Origin: a virus | Reading direction: 5' to 3' (one strand) | Virus record (IMG/VR): IMGVR_UViG_3300005534_000013 | Location: 1-64,000 of that record | Length of the DNA stretch: 64,000 nt | In this document: in pieces, positions 62,141 through 64,000 of the stretch | How positions within the stretch are numbered: position 1 is the stretch's first letter | How the letters are laid out: each line of letters starts with the position of its first letter | The notes under the pieces: model-generated | The model's input: only the letters and a program-made list of their open reading frames with translations | Database searches by the model: none | Told to the model about the DNA's origin: nothing | Translations under genes and position numbers: made by a program

Positions 62141-64000
62141 ATGTCGGTAGCGGAAGTCTACGTAGACCCCCGGGACCAACTGGACCCGCTCCCATCGAGC
62201 GTCGAGGCCGAGCAGGCGCTCCTCGGCGCCCTCCTCTACGAACCCCAGGCCCTGGACCTGATCGAGGTCGAGCTGCTACCGGGCCACTTCTACGAGCCCT
62301 TCCACGGCCGGCTCTTCAAGGCCTTCGCCGAGACCTATCAGGCTGGTGACCAGCCAGATCCGACGCTTCTCGCCGAGGAGTTCCGGCGCGATCAGGCGTT
62401 CAACGATTTGGGCGGGCTCCGCTACCTCGCCGACTTGATCGATCGCGCGCCGCCGGCCGTCAAGGCGCCGGCCTATGCCGCCCACGTGGTCGATCTCCAC
62501 AACAAGCGCCGCCTGATCGAGCTAGCGCTCGATCTCGCCGCGGCCGCGCGCCAGGGCGCGACCAAATCCACCGAGCTGCTCGACCGCATGGAGGCCGAGC
62601 TGATGACGGTGCGTCTCTCGGCCGTCGAGCCCGCGCCGCTGGTGACGGCTCGAAGCGCGGGGATTGCCACCCTCGATCAAGTCGAGGCCGAGGTGATGAC
62701 GGGCCGGCCGAAGGGCGCCCAGACGGGCCTGACCTGCTTCGACCGGCTTGGCGGTTTGATCCCGACATGGCTGGTGGTGATCGGCGGTCGGACGAGCATG
62801 GGCAAGGCGCAACCGCTCGACGCGCAAGTTCTGCTCGCTGATGGTCGCTGGCGTCAGATGGGTGATTTGCGGCTTGGCGATAGTCTCGCGTCGATCGATG
62901 GGCGACCCTCTCGTGTGGGGGGCATATTTCCGCAAGGTCTTCGTGACGTTTTTCGGGTCAGGTTCTCCGATGGTCGCTCGACGGAATGCTGTGCCGAACA
63001 CCTTTGGCGCGTAGGCTCATCGCGCTGGGCAGATTCTCGCGTGATCTCGACGGCGCAGCTAAATGTGTTGCTCGCCCGCAAGCGCTATCGCCGTCGCTTG
63101 TGGATCGCTCCGTTCAGCGGCGATTTCGGCGGATCGGAGGAGCTTCCAATTGAGCCGTGGGCTCTCGGCGCACTTTTGGGCGACGGCGAGCTTGGCAGGA
63201 GTGGTCTGCGCTTCTCGACGGCTGATACCGAGATGGTCGAGCGGATAGCCTTGGCCACCGGGACCGAGGCACGGGCGGCCGGCGGCTATGATTGGCGGCT
63301 TGTTGGACCCGGAGCCCGCAAGGGGGCCACGGTTGTTCTTCGGTCAGCACTGCGAGAACTAGGTCTCTGGGGATTGGATAGCGAAAACAAATTCATCCCT
63401 GCCGTCTATCTGCGCGCCTCGAAGTCTTCTCGGCTCGCGCTGCTTCAAGGATTACTGGATACCGATGGCTGGGCCGAGACGTTCGGCGCTGTTCGTTTCG
63501 CGACATCCAGTCCACGACTTGCGCATGACGTGCAAGCGTTGGTCCGCTCACTCGGGGGCGTGTGTTCCCGAAGCTCCAAGCATCCCGTTTGGACAGCTGC
63601 GGATGGTCAGCCGCGTCCGGGGCTGCTCTCCTTCGTTCTCAGCATCAGGCTGGGGGAAATCCTCTTCTCGCTTGATCGCAAGTTGGAGCGCACCCGACAC
63701 AGGCAACGTCCTCGGCGACTCACAATCATCGGTGTTGAGCATTCCCGCCTGGGAGCTACCCAGTGCATTGCGGTCACGCATCCGGCACGCCTCTACATCA
63801 CCGACGACTATATTCCGACGCACAACACGGCGGTCGCGCGCTCGGCCCTCTTCGGCGCGGCCGCCCGCAATCCCGGTGATCTCTTCGGGATGTTCTCGCT
63901 GGAGATGCCGACCCGCGCGCTGATGGAGCGGGCGATCTCAGCGTCGACGCGCGGCGAGTTCGATGCGATCGAGACCCACAAGCTCACCCGGGCCAAGGTG
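62141..64000 (+). CDS. dnaB: Replicative DNA helicase DnaB with intein (3' end outside window)
   Basis: The frame is open for 620 codons to the window end. Residues 1-110 are the DnaB N-terminal domain (PSSVEAEQALLGALLYEPQA, FYEPFHGRLFKAFAETYQAG). Residues about 195-222 enter the RecA-like motor (TGLTCFDRLGG, VVIGGRTSMGK). The intein occupies 223-562, then the P-loop resumes with Thr563 and continues TAVARSALFGAAARNPG and FGMFSLEMP. The helicase unwinds DNA at the phage fork. ATG 62141 is the natural start; no strong ribosome site is visible. Confidence 0.9.
   Translation, partial: MSVAEVYVDPRDQLDPLPSSVEAEQALLGALLYEPQALDLIEVELLPGHFYEPFHGRLFKAFAETYQAGDQPDPTLLAEEFRRDQAFNDLGGLRYLADLIDRAPPAVKAPAYAAHVVDLHNKRRLIELALDLAAAARQGATKSTELLDRMEAELMTVRLSAVEPAPLVTARSAGIATLDQVEAEVMTGRPKGAQTGLTCFDRLGGLIPTWLVVIGGRTSMGKAQPLDAQVLLADGRWRQMGDLRLGDSLASIDGRPSRVGGIFPQGLRDVFRVRFSDGRSTECCAEHLWRVGSSRWADSRVISTAQLNVLLARKRYRRRLWIAPFSGDFGGSEELPIEPWALGALLGDGELGRSGLRFSTADTEMVERIALATGTEARAAGGYDWRLVGPGARKGATVVLRSALRELGLWGLDSENKFIPAVYLRASKSSRLALLQGLLDTDGWAETFGAVRFATSSPRLAHDVQALVRSLGGVCSRSSKHPVWTAADGQPRPGLLSFVLSIRLGEILFSLDRKLERTRHRQRPRRLTIIGVEHSRLGATQCIAVTHPARLYITDDYIPTHNTAVARSALFGAAARNPGDLFGMFSLEMPTRALMERAISASTRGEFDAIETHKLTRAKV
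62807..63826 (+). mobile_element. Class 3 intein with LAGLIDADG endonuclease in dnaB
   Basis: 340 residues inserted between Lys222 and Thr563, splitting the Walker A GKT. The first residue is Ala, so no N-terminal nucleophile. The class 3 signature is present: Trp289 in CCAEHLWRV (block B), Cys542 in ATQCIAVTHP (block F), Thr560 in YIPTHN before the final Asn562. LAGLIDADG motifs LGALLGDG (342-349) and LLQGLLDTDG (434-443) keep their acidic residues, so homing may be active. Codons such as GTT, CTT and CGT are commoner than in flanking dnaB. Confidence 0.88.

Noticed and set aside
1-64000. Integrase, lysogeny repressor, tRNA genes, CRISPR arrays and insertion sequences
   Set aside because: I looked for them in both strands and saw no convincing motifs. 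Small HTH proteins exist but none is a recognisable CI-type repressor.

Overview
The window is a continuous stretch of a large tailed-phage genome with a contractile tail (myovirus type). It is GC-rich, by eye about two thirds G+C, and almost every base is coding. Genes are packed with ATGA, GTGA or TGATG overlaps. A GcrA-like zinc protein and the codon use point to an alphaproteobacterial host; this is inference. I recognise no integrase, lysogeny repressor, tRNA, rRNA or CRISPR, so lifestyle is undecided. The right end cuts through a dnaB helicase gene, so the genome extends beyond the window.

Layout. (1) 0.1-9.2 kb, rightward: small accessory genes, including a DpdA-family 7-deazaguanine DNA-modification enzyme, a papain-like cysteine peptidase, a DEDDh exonuclease, several zinc-ribbon and winged-helix proteins, and an HNH nuclease just before the terminase. 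(2) 9.2-15.6 kb: small and large terminase, DUF1073-type portal, Mu gpF-like head protein. (3) 15.6-22.4 kb: an unusual island of fibre/spike-like genes inside the head module, three of them starting with Sec signal peptides. (4) 22.4-30.1 kb: Nudix-DUF2213 prohead protease, scaffold, cement protein, DUF2184 major capsid, head-tail connectors. (5) 30.1-42.4 kb: HNH insertion, neck, sheath (DUF3383), tube, tail assembly chaperone with a programmed -1 frameshift, tape measure with lysozyme domain, hub, spike, gp25-like wedge, baseplate J, DUF2612, tail fibre. (6) 42.4-45.2 kb: a run of small membrane proteins and a DUF1906 endolysin, closed by a strong terminator. (7) 45.2-47.8 kb: a moron-like segment with two leftward exported proteins and a glycosyltransferase-sulfotransferase fusion. 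(8) 47.8-58.8 kb, leftward: early-type genes including a second C1-like peptidase, DUF5131 protein, HerA-like ATPase, ASCH protein, and a probable annealing protein with a PD-(D/E)XK exonuclease. (9) 58.9-64 kb, rightward: HTH protein, RuvC-like resolvase, GcrA-like protein, MT-A70 adenine methyltransferase, and DnaB carrying an intein.

Working together: regions 2-5 build the virion and 6 lyses the cell. Regions 8-9 look like recombination and replication. DpdA and MT-A70 would mark phage DNA, and the glycosyltransferase-sulfotransferase may alter host or virion surface glycans.

The most notable signals are: a short beta-type module repeated at least six times in four unrelated virion proteins; the glycosyltransferase-sulfotransferase fusion; a class 3 intein in the DnaB P-loop; the exported fibre/spike trio; the Nudix-protease fusion; and DpdA without its precursor pathway in view.
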